Positions 26,956 to 36,354 of a DNA stretch of 64,000 nucleotides are shown here, piece after piece. The stretch lies in NCBI RefSeq assembly GCF_005796205.1, contig NZ_VAHN01000002.1:248001-312000 (forward strand). The letters are read 5' to 3'. Source of the stretch: Pseudarthrobacter sp. NamE2 (GTDB lineage: Bacteria; Actinomycetota; Actinomycetes; Actinomycetales; Micrococcaceae). How positions within the stretch are numbered: the stretch's first letter is position 1; every line of letters starts with the position of its first letter. A program made the position numbers and the translations under genes. The notes beneath the pieces are model-generated. The model ran no database searches and was not told the origin of the DNA. It saw only the letters and a program-made list of their open reading frames with translations.

Positions 26956-27891
26956 TCAGCTCTGGGGAACCGTGGCGGCCTTGCTGCCCGGCTTCCAGTC
27001 GCTCGGCATTTCACGGTCCGGGTACCACTCCTTGGTCAGCTTCGACCAGGTCCCGTCCTCGATCACGGCGTCCAGGCCGGCGTTAAGGGCATCAATCAGC
27101 GGCTGGTTGTCCTTTGCCACGGCGTAGGCGGTGAAGTTCTCGGTGTTGACCTTGGATTCGACGATCGCGGTGCCGTCGCCTTCCTTCACCTGGCCTTCAG
27201 CCTGCTGGGAGGGGGCAACCCAGGCGTCCACCTGGCCATTGCGCACGTTGGCGTACACGGTGGCGTAGTCCGGGAAGCGGATCGGCTCCATCTTCAGGGT
27301 GTTGGTGACGTAGTCGTCCTGGACAGTGCCCTGGACGACTCCGATGCGCAGGTCCGAGGTCAGGTCGTCAAAGCTCTTGACGTCACTGTCCGTCTTGGCC
27401 ACCACAGCCATGAAGCCGAAGTCGTAGCCGTTGGTGAAGCCGACGTTCTGGCGGCGTGCTTCGGTGGTGGAGATGGAGGAGGATCCGACGTCGAACTGCT
27501 TGGTGGACACCTGTGAGAGGAGGGCAGAGAAGTCGGTGGCAACGAACTCGACCTCAAGGCCCAGCTTGCCGGCGATGGCGCGCAGCAGTTCGTTGTCATA
27601 CCCGGTGAACTTGCCGGACGGGTCAATGAAGATGTTCGGCGGGGCATCCGAAAGGGTGCCCACTTCCAGCTTGCCCTCGGTGTTCAGGCCGAGCTTGGTC
27701 TTGTCGATCTGGTCGATCGGGGTGACATCGTCAGTGGTGTACTTGTCCAGCGTCTGCTGGTCGCTGCCGGCGAGGGCGTCAGTCGGAGTGCCGGTGGGCT
27801 CCGAAGATCCTGAACCGCAGGCCGCCAGGGAGACAGCGAGGGCAAGTGCAACGGGAGCGGTAGTCAGCCACTTCATCGCTTTGATTTTCAT
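26956..27891 (-). CDS. Amino acid ABC transporter substrate-binding lipoprotein
   Basis: 311 residues. A lipoprotein signal with lipobox LAAC (LALAVSLAACGSGSS, cysteine ~25) is followed by a family-3 solute-binding domain: IFIDPSGKFTGYDNELLRAI (~87), EVEFVATDFSALLSQV (~114), STTEARRQNVGFTNGYDFGF (~138) and RIGVVQGTVQDDY (~180). It would catch polar amino acids such as glutamate, glutamine, histidine or arginine on the outer face of the membrane. It is the first gene of the operon, behind a leader with a strong hairpin. Confidence 0.93.
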   Translation of the reverse strand: MKIKAMKWLTTAPVALALAVSLAACGSGSSEPTGTPTDALAGSDQQTLDKYTTDDVTPIDQIDKTKLGLNTEGKLEVGTLSDAPPNIFIDPSGKFTGYDNELLRAIAGKLGLEVEFVATDFSALLSQVSTKQFDVGSSSISTTEARRQNVGFTNGYDFGFMAVVAKTDSDVKSFDDLTSDLRIGVVQGTVQDDYVTNTLKMEPIRFPDYATVYANVRNGQVDAWVAPSQQAEGQVKEGDGTAIVESKVNTENFTAYAVAKDNQPLIDALNAGLDAVIEDGTWSKLTKEWYPDREMPSDWKPGSKAATVPQS

Positions 27892-28225
27892 CAGGTTGTC
27901 ACTTTCATAGAGTCATAAGTCAACCGGGCCGCAAGGCTGCGCTGGTGGCGCCTGGCACCTGCCCCGTGCTGGTCCAGCAGGCCAGGGCAGGGGTGACCGC
28001 AAAACTTTATTGTCCCACTTCATCAGGTATGCGCCGATTGCCGAACAAAAGAGGCGTACTGTGAGGAGAATCCGAATTTCCAGCGGGCCGTGCTGCCAGC
28101 ACTTGCGTCATGTGGCCGGTTTTCTCCGTGTACCGGCGAATCCGGGCAGCCGAAGCGGCAGTGAAACGTAAGCCGGGTTGGCTGTGAGTTGCGTCGCACT
28201 GCCAGGCTTGAGGCTCGCTCTGCCC
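27892..28225. other. Intergenic region with a structured leader of the ABC transporter operon
   Basis: 334 nt without a convincing gene. On the minus strand a TAAAGT -10-like box (28004-28009) precedes a hairpin whose inner part is TGCTGG-T-CCAGCA (27967-27979), with imperfect outer pairing from ~27955 to ~27995. The transporter ATG comes ~60 nt later. This would give a ~105-nt structured 5' leader. The rest, 28010-28225, shows nothing recognisable. Confidence 0.4.
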
Positions 28226-28936
28226 CTAGAATCCGCCGGTGCCCGCGTCCTGCGGGGGAAGCACCGGCCAGTCACCCTCAATGACGGCGGTGGGCTTCGT
28301 TTTGCGGAGGTAGCCCTGGAAGTCGGCGGCCTGGCTGACTGCCCAGTCCACCTGAAGCTCGTGCAGTTGGGTGGCGGGCATCATCAGTTTGGGGAATTTA
28401 CCTGCCATGGCGTCCAGGACCTTCAGCGTGGCCAGGGCATCGGCTGCCGACGTATGGGCGTTGTCCAGGACCACCCCGTACTCCTCGCACAGCGCAGTCA
28501 GGGTGCGCTTGCCTTTGCGGTAGCGGTCCACCTGTTTGTTCATGATGTAGGGGTCCAGGACCGGGAACCGGGTGAGCTGCGGCACGCCGTACCGGGCCGA
28601 TTCAGCCGCCAAAACAGTGAAGTCGTAACTGGCATTGAACGCGATAACCGGGGTCCCGGCGTCGAAAAGCTCCTGCAGGACCACCGCAAGTTCCCTGGTG
28701 ACCTCGTGGGCGGGGCGGCCGTCCCGCCGCGCGTGTTCGGTGGTGATGCCGTGGACATCGCTCGCTTCCGTGGGAATCTCCACGCCTGGATCGGCAAGCC
28801 ACTCGTGCTCCTTGATGACCTCGCCCTGGTGGTCCACGACAGTAACCGAAGCAGTGACGATGCGCGCGGCCCGCGAGTTTCGTCCTGTGGTTTCGAGGTC
28901 GAATGCTGCTCGGGGAAGGGCGTTCCAGGTGCTCAT
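28226..28936 (-). CDS. DEDD-family 3'-5' exonuclease (DnaQ/epsilon-like)
   Basis: 236 residues. The three exonuclease motifs are present: AAFDLETTGRNS (Exo I, ~11-22), IAFNASYDFTVLA (Exo II, ~98) and NAHTSAADALATLKVL (Exo III, ~158, with the catalytic His and Asp). EHEWLADPGVEIPTEASDVH resembles the loop of polymerase III epsilon-like proteins. It probably trims DNA 3' ends in repair. The ATG follows TAGCGT by 6 nt (leaderless). It is divergent from the ATL-adnAB operon, 63 nt between the starts, which suggests joint regulation in DNA repair. Confidence 0.9.
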   Translation of the reverse strand: MSTWNALPRAAFDLETTGRNSRAARIVTASVTVVDHQGEVIKEHEWLADPGVEIPTEASDVHGITTEHARRDGRPAHEVTRELAVVLQELFDAGTPVIAFNASYDFTVLAAESARYGVPQLTRFPVLDPYIMNKQVDRYRKGKRTLTALCEEYGVVLDNAHTSAADALATLKVLDAMAGKFPKLMMPATQLHELQVDWAVSQAADFQGYLRKTKPTAVIEGDWPVLPPQDAGTGGF

Positions 28937-28942
28937 GTTTCA

Positions 28943-28948
28943 ACGCTA
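28943..28948 (-). promoter_or_regulatory. Candidate -10 box of leaderless exonuclease gene
   Basis: TAGCGT on the minus strand, 6 nt before the ATG at 28936. No ribosome-binding site is visible. Confidence 0.55.
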
Positions 28949-28987
28949 AAGGGGACCAAGGACAATTCCCGGGAGCGCCACTGCGGC

Positions 28988-28993
28988 TACATT
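28988..28993 (+). promoter_or_regulatory. Candidate -10 box of the leaderless ATL-adnA-adnB transcript
   Basis: TACATT lies 6 nt before the ATG at 29000; it is the same hexamer as at moeZ. Confidence 0.55.
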
Positions 28994-28999
28994 GGATCA

Positions 29000-29416
29000 A
29001 TGCGGATTGAGTACGTGGAGGCGGTGCTGGCCATTGTGGACCTGGTACCGGCCGGATCCGCTGTTACCTACGGGGACGTGGCGGAGCTGCTGGGAGCGGG
29101 CGGACCCCGGCAGGTGGGGGCAGTGCTCAGCAATTACGGCACCGCCGTACCCTGGTGGCGTGTCATCAAAGCGGGCGGTCAGGCGCCGGACGGACATGAA
29201 GTGCAGGCGCTAAGGCGCTATCTCAAGGAAGGCACGCCGCTTTACGGGGCCTATGAAACTTTCCTTCGAACCGGAGAGGGCCGCTGGCGCGTCGCTTTTC
29301 CCGCGGCCCGGTGGGTGCCCACGGACCAGAATCTTGACTGCATCGAAGGCATTGCCCGCAAGTTGGAGCGCCGGCTCCAAGGAATGTCGGTGGCTGATGA
29401 TGGAATGTCGGTGTGA
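29000..29416 (+). CDS. Alkyltransferase-like protein (ATL; MGMT family without the active-site cysteine)
   Basis: 138 residues. The DNA-binding helix-turn-helix of O6-alkylguanine transferases is seen (GSAVTYGDVAELLGAGGPRQ, ~19-38), but the reactive PCHRV is replaced by PWWRV (~52). Loss of the cysteine for tryptophan is the hallmark of ATL proteins, which flag O6-alkylguanine for other repair pathways. The frame is open far upstream, but the ATG at 29000 is favoured by a -10 box 6 nt before it and the start of homology. Its stop overlaps the adnA GTG (GTGA), so it heads the adnAB operon. Confidence 0.9.
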   Translation: MRIEYVEAVLAIVDLVPAGSAVTYGDVAELLGAGGPRQVGAVLSNYGTAVPWWRVIKAGGQAPDGHEVQALRRYLKEGTPLYGAYETFLRTGEGRWRVAFPAARWVPTDQNLDCIEGIARKLERRLQGMSVADDGMSV

Positions 29417-32400
29417 CAGCAACACTTCCCCTTACCGAACCGCGTGACGAGTACCTGCAAGGTCCGCAGCCTGGCGAGGAGTACGAATACGGCCCCTGGA
29501 CTGATGCACCCGGGACCGGGACCGTGGACGGCGCTTCCGGTCCGGGCGCCGGCAGGCCGGCGGCAGCTTCGCTGCGGTTGCTGCCCCCGCGCCACGCCCG
29601 TGCTGCCGCCCCGCTACTTACTCCGGACCAGCAGTCCGCCGTCGATGTTCCCCGGGCGGCAGGTCCAGTGCTGGTGCCCGGTGCTCCGGGAACAGGCAAG
29701 ACCACCGTGCTGATTGAGGCAGCTGTCCAACGTGTCCTCCGCGACGGCATCAATCCGGAGAACATGCTGATTCTTGCCCCCACCCGGCTCGCGGCGGACT
29801 TCCTTCGCGACCGCTTCACGGCACGGCTGGACCAGAGCCTCAGCACAACCCCCGCGCGGACCTGGGCCTCGTATGCCTTCGACCTCATCAGGCGTGCCAA
29901 GGCCGAAGGCGTCATCCCGCTGCCCAGGCCGCCGCGCCTCCTGTCCGGCCCCGAACAGGACCTGATCATCAAGGAGCTCCTTGATGGCCACCGCCTGCCC
30001 GGCCTGGGGCTGCCCTGGCCCGCGGATCTCGCCGCAGCGCTGGAAACGCGCGGGTTCCGCCAGGAGGTGCGGCAGCTTTTCGACCGCATCATCGAATCCG
30101 GAGGCACAGCCGGGGACCTGGTCCGGCTGGGGCAGGAGTGCGGCCGGCCTGACTGGACCGCCGCCGCTTCGCTGTACAGCGAATACCGGGACGTCCTGGA
30201 CATGCGGATGCCGGAGGCCTTTGATCCCGCGGGCATCATCACTGCCGCGCGGCATATCTTCCAGGACGCCCCCGGGTTCCTGGAGGCCGAACGGGCGCGC
30301 CTGCAGCTCATCCTGGTGGACGACATCCAGGAAGCGAACCCTGCCGTCTTCGAGCTGCTGGCCGATATCGCCTCAGGGCAGGACTGCTACGTGGCCTATT
30401 CCCCGGACACTGTTGTCCAGGGCTTCCGTGGTGCCCGGCCAGACCTCGTTTCCGAGCTGCCCCGGCTGCTGTCACCGGAGGCCGCGGTCCTGGAACGTCC
30501 ACTGTCACGTTCCCACCGGCTTGCGCCGGCGCTGGCAGACGCATGGCTGGGCGTTGCAGCCCGGATAGCCCAGCGGGCAGGCAGCCGCCTGGCCCGCCGC
30601 CTCGATCAGGAGGACGGGCCGGAGAACCGGGGGCCGGACGGAGCGGTCGAGGCACACCTGGTACCTTCCGCGGTGCATGAACTCCGGTATATCGCCCAGC
30701 GGATCCTTGACCAGCACATCAATCATCGCCGGGAACTCACGGACATCGCGGTCATCGTCCGGAACGGCAGCCAGGTGGGCGAGCTGCAGCGCTACCTCTC
30801 AGGGCAGGGCATACCCGTCCGCGTGCCGGTGGCAGAATCCGCTGTCCGCGACGAGGTGGCGGTGCGTCCGCTCCTGGATGCCTTCGCCGTCGCGCTCGAC
30901 CCCGACGTCCTCACACCCGAGGCCGCGGTGTCGCTCCTCACGTCCAGGATCGGTGGTGCCACCTCCATTGAACTGCGGCGCCTGCGCCAGTCGTTGAGGC
31001 GCGAAGAGCTTCTGGGCGGTGGCGGCCGCACCAGCGATGCACTCCTGGTTGAAGCCCTGCTGGATCCCGCGGCGCTCGGCAGCCTCGGGATCGAAGGACG
31101 TGCGGCCCGCCGCACTGCCCGCATGATTCATGCCGGCCGGGAGGCCGCGTGCCACCCTGGGGCCAACGCGGAGTCAGTGCTGTGGGCGCTCTGGAGTTCC
31201 ACCGGCCTCGCGGCCACCTGGACAGACACAGCACTGGGCGGCGGGCCGCACGGTGCCCGCGCCGACCGCGACCTTGATGCCATCATGGCGCTGTTCCACA
31301 CCGCCGAGAGGTATGTCGACCAAATGCCCGGCGCCGGTCCGGAACAGTTCCTCGAGTACCTGTTGAACCAGGAACTGCCCATGGACACGCTGGCCGCCCG
31401 CGCCCAGGTGGACGACGCCGTCGAGCTGATGACCCCCGCCAGCGCCGCAGGACGCGAGTGGCCAGTGGTGATCGTTGCCGGGCTCCAGGAGGGGGTTTGG
31501 CCCAATACCCGGCTTCGCGGTGAACTCCTGGGCAGCACCCTCTATGCAGACGCCGTGGAACATGGCACAGCTTACGCGCTGCAGCGCGATCCCCTGAGCC
31601 GGCTGCGCGATATCCGGTACGACGAACTGCGCAGCTTTTCCACCGCCGTGTCCCGTGCACGGGAGCTGCTGGTCTGTACGGCGGTGGCTTCCGAAAACGA
31701 TCAACCGTCGTCGTTCCTGGATTACGTCGCACCGCTGGAGCAGGGCCGGGAGGGCAGGGGATTCACGCCGGTGGAGCGCCCCATGACGCTGCGGGCACTC
31801 GTTGCCGAGCTCCGGCAGCACGCCCAGCTGGATGGCGAAGATCCGCAGGCGCAGGAGGCGGCCCGGGTCCTGGCAACGCTGGCGTCAGCCGAGCCGCCCG
31901 TGCCTGGCGCACATCCTTCGAGCTGGTGGGGACTGGCCCCGCTGACGTCCGACGCGGCGGTGGTGCCGCCCGGCGGCACCGTACCGGTGTCGCCGTCGAA
32001 AGTGGAAACCGTGCAAAAATCGCCACTCGATTGGTTTGTCCAGGCTGCCGGCGGTGAGGCGGCTGCCGACTTTGCCCGCAGCCTGGGAACGCTCGTGCAC
32101 GGAATCGCCCAAGACATGCCGGAGGCCTCGGGATCGGAGTATGTCGCCGAACTCGTGCGCCGCTGGCCCGCTCTGGGGATGAAAGACAACTGGGAGGGCA
32201 GGCTTGATTTCCAGCGGGCGGAGTCCATGGTGCGCAAGCTCGCCCAGTACGTAGTGGTGATGCGGAGCGAGGGCCGCAGCCTGCTGGGAGTGGAGCAGGA
32301 TTTCGAGGTGGCCCTTGGCGAAATTGCTGTGGACGGCGCCGGCCCTCGGGCGGCCGTCCTTCGCGGCCAGGTGGACCGCCTGGAGATTGATGGTGACGGC

Positions 32401-32787
32401 AGGCTGGTCGTCGTGGACCTCAAGACAGGAAAGCGCCAGCCAGGAAAGGCCGAGGTGGCCAAACATCCGCAGCTGGGGGCCTACCAGGCCGCCGTCCTGG
32501 CCGGCGGCTTCCAAGGCAGCGGGGCTAACGGAGGCACCACCCTGCCCGGCGGCGCCGTGCTGGCCCAGCTTGGCACCAGCGCCAAGAACCCGGCCATCCA
32601 GCAGCAGGAGGCACTGGACCCGCAGGACAACTGGGCTATCGACATGGTCAAGGAGGCGGCGGCAGTAATGGGCGGAAATGAATTCGAAGCACGGCATGAT
32701 CCAGCCAAGGGCAGCCACGGGGGCCACGGCTGCAAATTGCCCGAGGTATGCCCGCTCTGCGTACGCGGAAAACAGGTGACGGAATGA
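29413..32787 (+). CDS. adnA: AdnA-like helicase-nuclease subunit (UvrD fold plus RecB-type nuclease)
   Basis: 1124 residues. Walker A GAPGTGKTT is intact near residue 91, but other motor motifs are degenerate: VDDIQ in place of DEFQ (~303), AYSPDTVVQGFRGA for motif III, and MTPASAAGREW for the motif V TVHASKGLEW. A RecB-family nuclease motif VVDLKTGKRQ with QLGAYQ downstream (~1000-1022) is intact. The end has three clustered cysteines (GCKLPEVCPLC). This fits mycobacterial AdnA, the partner with a vestigial motor in the AdnAB double-strand-break resection complex. GTG start overlaps ATL by 4 nt; adnB overlaps its end. Confidence 0.88.
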   Translation: MTATLPLTEPRDEYLQGPQPGEEYEYGPWTDAPGTGTVDGASGPGAGRPAAASLRLLPPRHARAAAPLLTPDQQSAVDVPRAAGPVLVPGAPGTGKTTVLIEAAVQRVLRDGINPENMLILAPTRLAADFLRDRFTARLDQSLSTTPARTWASYAFDLIRRAKAEGVIPLPRPPRLLSGPEQDLIIKELLDGHRLPGLGLPWPADLAAALETRGFRQEVRQLFDRIIESGGTAGDLVRLGQECGRPDWTAAASLYSEYRDVLDMRMPEAFDPAGIITAARHIFQDAPGFLEAERARLQLILVDDIQEANPAVFELLADIASGQDCYVAYSPDTVVQGFRGARPDLVSELPRLLSPEAAVLERPLSRSHRLAPALADAWLGVAARIAQRAGSRLARRLDQEDGPENRGPDGAVEAHLVPSAVHELRYIAQRILDQHINHRRELTDIAVIVRNGSQVGELQRYLSGQGIPVRVPVAESAVRDEVAVRPLLDAFAVALDPDVLTPEAAVSLLTSRIGGATSIELRRLRQSLRREELLGGGGRTSDALLVEALLDPAALGSLGIEGRAARRTARMIHAGREAACHPGANAESVLWALWSSTGLAATWTDTALGGGPHGARADRDLDAIMALFHTAERYVDQMPGAGPEQFLEYLLNQELPMDTLAARAQVDDAVELMTPASAAGREWPVVIVAGLQEGVWPNTRLRGELLGSTLYADAVEHGTAYALQRDPLSRLRDIRYDELRSFSTAVSRARELLVCTAVASENDQPSSFLDYVAPLEQGREGRGFTPVERPMTLRALVAELRQHAQLDGEDPQAQEAARVLATLASAEPPVPGAHPSSWWGLAPLTSDAAVVPPGGTVPVSPSKVETVQKSPLDWFVQAAGGEAAADFARSLGTLVHGIAQDMPEASGSEYVAELVRRWPALGMKDNWEGRLDFQRAESMVRKLAQYVVVMRSEGRSLLGVEQDFEVALGEIAVDGAGPRAAVLRGQVDRLEIDGDGRLVVVDLKTGKRQPGKAEVAKHPQLGAYQAAVLAGGFQGSGANGGTTLPGGAVLAQLGTSAKNPAIQQQEALDPQDNWAIDMVKEAAAVMGGNEFEARHDPAKGSHGGHGCKLPEVCPLCVRGKQVTE

Positions 32788-35700
32788 GCCGGGCCTCAGG
32801 CGTCAAGCCAGTGGCGAATCAGCACTCCTCGGTTGCCCCGGCGATTCCGGATGGTGCCGCAGCACCCTTGCCCGTGCGGTTCACCCCGGAAGAACTGTCC
32901 GTGCTGCTGGGTGAGAAGAATGTACCCACGGCGGAGCAGTCAGCCATTATCTCGTCTCCGCTGACGCCGCGGCTGGTCATTGCCGGCGCGGGCTCGGGAA
33001 AGACGGCAACTATGGCGGACCGGGTAGTCTGGCTCGTCGCCAATGGCTGGGTCAGGCCGGAAGAAGTCCTGGGCGTGACCTTCACCCGGAAGGCCGCCGG
33101 TGAGCTGGCCTCCCGCATCCGGGCAAAGCTGGCAGCCCTCCAGCGGCTGGTTGCCAACGACACCACGCACCGGGTTTTCCCGGAAGGCCTGCTCAGCAGC
33201 GATGCCATGGAGCCAAAGGTGTCCACGTACCACTCCTTCGCCAGTGGGATCGTGTCCGACTACGGGCTCCGCCTCGGGGTGGAACGGGACGTGGTCCTGC
33301 TGGGCGGCGCCCAGGCCTGGCAGCTCGCCAGCGAAGTCGTGGAGGCGTACGACGGCGAGTATGCCCACTTCCGTGCCGCCAAGTCCACGCTGGTGAAGGC
33401 AGTCATCCAGCTCGCCGGCGAGTGCGCCGAGCACCTGCAGGAACCGGAGGACGTCGAGGCGTGGCTGATGGCGCGGCTTTCGGAATTCGAGTCCTTGCCG
33501 TACCTGGCAGATAAAAAGAAGAATCCTCCACAGGCCGCCGCCGACCTCGCGGGGATGATGCGGACAAGGGCCAGCGTGGCGGACATGGTAGGCCGTTATG
33601 CCGCCGCCAAACGGGCACGTGGCGCCCTCGACTTCGGAGACCTGGTAGCACTGGCTGCCAAGGTCGCCCGGGACGTTCCACTCGCTGCCAGCATGGAGCG
33701 GCAGCGCTACAAGGTGGTCCTGCTCGATGAGTTCCAGGACACCTCGCACGCCCAGCTGGTGCTCTTCTCCCGCCTCTTCGGCGGAGGACATGCAGTGACG
33801 GCGGTGGGGGATCCCAACCAGTCGATCTACGGCTTCCGCGGCGCCTCGGCCGGGCAGTTGTTCCACTTCGTCCGGGAATTCCCGGTAAAGACCGGTCCGG
33901 CAGAGGCTGCCTCCTGGTCACCTGCACCCACGTCATACCTGACAACCGCCTGGCGCAACGGACGCTCCATCCTGGCAGCAGCGAATGTGATGTCCGGGTC
34001 GCTGGGGAAGTCGCAGGCCCAGCGGGTACCGGCCGGGGGCGGTGCTGCTGCAGGGAAGGTACCTCCGCTGCAACCCAGCCCCTACGCGGTGGACGGCACC
34101 GTGGTGCTGGGCCGCTTCGGCAGCGATGCGGACGAAGCGGCTGCGCTGGCGGACGACATCCTGAAATACAGGGTGACCGACTTCGAACTGAAGCCGGATG
34201 GCACCGCCGTCGCACCGGCAATTGCTGTCCTCTGCCGCCGGCGTGCCCAAATGGAGGCTGTCCGCCGCCAGTTCGAGGCCAGGAACATTCCATACGAGAT
34301 CGTGGGCCTGGGTGGCCTCCTGGACACACCCGAGGTAGTGGACCTCGTCGCAACGCTGCGTGTCCTGGCGGATCCGGGCCGTTCCGACGCCCTCATGCGG
34401 CTCCTGGCCGGGGCAAGGTGGCGCATCGGGCCGGCGGACCTGATGGCTCTGAGGGACTGGTCCAGCCAGCTCGCGCGCCGGCGCGGCCGGGCAGCGGAGC
34501 GCGACGACGATGCCGAACCGGCGGTCCTCGAGGGGGACCTCACAGACGGCGCCAGCCTGGTGGAAGCGCTTGACTGGCTGCCGCGGGAAGGATGGACATC
34601 AGCCAGCGGCAGGAGCCTCAGCGCGGACGCGCGGAACCGGCTCTCACTTCTGTCGGCGGAGTTGCGGCAGCTGCGGGGCTACCTGGGAGACGACCTCACC
34701 ACACTCCTTGGCGAAGTGGAGCGGGCCATGCTCCTGGACATCGAAGTGGCAGCGCGCCCCGGCGTCAGTATCCACCAGGCCCGGCGCAACCTGGACGCGT
34801 TCCAGGACGCCGCTGCGGGATTCCTCCGCACGTCGCAGCGGGTGGACATCCTTGCCTTCCTGGCCTGGCTCGAAGCAGCAGCCGCAGAGGAGAACGGCCT
34901 GGAGGCGCCGCCGGGCGACGTGAACCGGGAAGCGGTCCAGCTGCTTACGGTCCACGCCTCCAAGGGGCTGGAGTGGGATGTGGTCTTCGTTCCCGGCCTG
35001 AACGCCGGGGCGTTCCCCAGCGACAAGGACTCGCGGTGGAGCAGCGGCGCCGCAGCCCTGCCGTGGCCCCTGCGCGGTGACCGCGCCGACCTGCCGCAGT
35101 GGGACCTGGACCAGCCGGACCAGAAGGGCTGGCTGGACGCGGAAAAGGACTTCAAGGCGGACGTCCAGGCGCACGGGGAGTCGGAAGAACGCCGGCTTGC
35201 CTATGTGGCCTATACGCGGGCAAAACACGTTTTGTGGGTGTCCAGCGCGGCGTGGGTGGGTTCACGGGCGGCCATGGCTGAGATGTCCCCGTTCCTGGCC
35301 GAACTCGAAGTCCTCCTGGAGGCGACTGCCGAGGGGCCTGTGCAGGCGAAGGTCCATCCGCGGTCGCTTGATGAGGCAGCCTTGCCGGAGTGCAACCCGT
35401 TGTCCTCAAAGATTGAGGTGGGCGGCTGGCCGTATGACCCACTGGAGGGGCCGGTGGATCCGCGGACAGGGGAGCGGCTCCGGCTGGCACGGGGCCGCAG
35501 GAACGCCATGGAAGCGGCCGCGGCGCGCGTCCTGGCGGAGCTCGAATCCGTCAGGGAGAGACAGCACCCGGAAGCAACTGGAGCGGCGTCCCCGGACGTT
35601 GCGGGTGGCTCTGAAGCAGCAGGCAGGCCAGGACTGAGCGGAGCCGCTGCCGGCTGGGCCAGGGAGGCCGCCCTGTTGCTGCAGCGCAGGGCAAGGAAGT

Positions 35701-36317
35701 CGCAGAGGCAGGACGTCCACCTGCCCGGTCACATCTCCGCGTCCACGCTGGTGGACCTGGGGGAGGACCCGACGGAGGTCCTGGCAAGGCTTCGGAGGCC
35801 CGTGCCAAGGGAGCCGGGGATGTCCGCACGCAAGGGAACTGCCTTCCACGCCTGGGTGGAAGAGTACTTCGGTACTGCCGGGATGCTCGACCTCGGGGAA
35901 GCCCCTGGCGCTGACGACCATATCGACGCCGCCTACGACCTTGAAGCAATGGTGGCCACCTTCCGGGCGTCACCCTGGGCTGAACGGTCGCCTGCCTTCG
36001 TCGAGGTACCGGTAGAGACACGGGTGGGAGACGTGGTGGTTCGCGGGCGGATCGATGCCGTCTTCCAGGACGCGGACGGGCGCTGGGACCTGGTGGACTG
36101 GAAGACCGGCCGCCGGCCATCCGGTGACCGGTTGCGGGCAAAGTCGGTGCAGCTTGCCGTGTACCGGCTGGCATGGGCGCGGCTGAAGGGTGTCCCGCTG
36201 GAGGACGTGCGCGCGGCGTTCTTCTACGTCGCCCACAACGAGGTTGTGCGACCGCATGATCTCAGCACAGCTGACCAGCTTGAGGCGATTGTGGCGGCGG
36301 CCCTCGACGCGAAGTGA
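32784..36317 (+). CDS. adnB: AdnB-like helicase-nuclease subunit (active motor)
   Basis: 1177 residues. All superfamily 1A motifs are canonical: AGAGSGKTA (~66), TFTRKAAGELASRIR (Ia), LLDEFQDTSHAQ (II, ~312), VGDPNQSIYGFRGA (III), TVHASKGLEWDVVFVPGLN (V, ~722) and YVAYTRAKHVLW (VI). A C-terminal RecB-type nuclease carries DLVDWKTGRRPSG and QLAVYRLAWA (~1100-1135). With AdnA it forms the heterodimer that resects DNA ends, the actinobacterial counterpart of RecBCD/AddAB. The ATG overlaps the adnA stop (ATGA). Confidence 0.92.
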   Translation: MSRASGVKPVANQHSSVAPAIPDGAAAPLPVRFTPEELSVLLGEKNVPTAEQSAIISSPLTPRLVIAGAGSGKTATMADRVVWLVANGWVRPEEVLGVTFTRKAAGELASRIRAKLAALQRLVANDTTHRVFPEGLLSSDAMEPKVSTYHSFASGIVSDYGLRLGVERDVVLLGGAQAWQLASEVVEAYDGEYAHFRAAKSTLVKAVIQLAGECAEHLQEPEDVEAWLMARLSEFESLPYLADKKKNPPQAAADLAGMMRTRASVADMVGRYAAAKRARGALDFGDLVALAAKVARDVPLAASMERQRYKVVLLDEFQDTSHAQLVLFSRLFGGGHAVTAVGDPNQSIYGFRGASAGQLFHFVREFPVKTGPAEAASWSPAPTSYLTTAWRNGRSILAAANVMSGSLGKSQAQRVPAGGGAAAGKVPPLQPSPYAVDGTVVLGRFGSDADEAAALADDILKYRVTDFELKPDGTAVAPAIAVLCRRRAQMEAVRRQFEARNIPYEIVGLGGLLDTPEVVDLVATLRVLADPGRSDALMRLLAGARWRIGPADLMALRDWSSQLARRRGRAAERDDDAEPAVLEGDLTDGASLVEALDWLPREGWTSASGRSLSADARNRLSLLSAELRQLRGYLGDDLTTLLGEVERAMLLDIEVAARPGVSIHQARRNLDAFQDAAAGFLRTSQRVDILAFLAWLEAAAAEENGLEAPPGDVNREAVQLLTVHASKGLEWDVVFVPGLNAGAFPSDKDSRWSSGAAALPWPLRGDRADLPQWDLDQPDQKGWLDAEKDFKADVQAHGESEERRLAYVAYTRAKHVLWVSSAAWVGSRAAMAEMSPFLAELEVLLEATAEGPVQAKVHPRSLDEAALPECNPLSSKIEVGGWPYDPLEGPVDPRTGERLRLARGRRNAMEAAAARVLAELESVRERQHPEATGAASPDVAGGSEAAGRPGLSGAAAGWAREAALLLQRRARKSQRQDVHLPGHISASTLVDLGEDPTEVLARLRRPVPREPGMSARKGTAFHAWVEEYFGTAGMLDLGEAPGADDHIDAAYDLEAMVATFRASPWAERSPAFVEVPVETRVGDVVVRGRIDAVFQDADGRWDLVDWKTGRRPSGDRLRAKSVQLAVYRLAWARLKGVPLEDVRAAFFYVAHNEVVRPHDLSTADQLEAIVAAALDAK

Positions 36318-36354
36318 GGCCGCACGAAGCGGCGTAAGGGCAGCCGCTGCCCGG

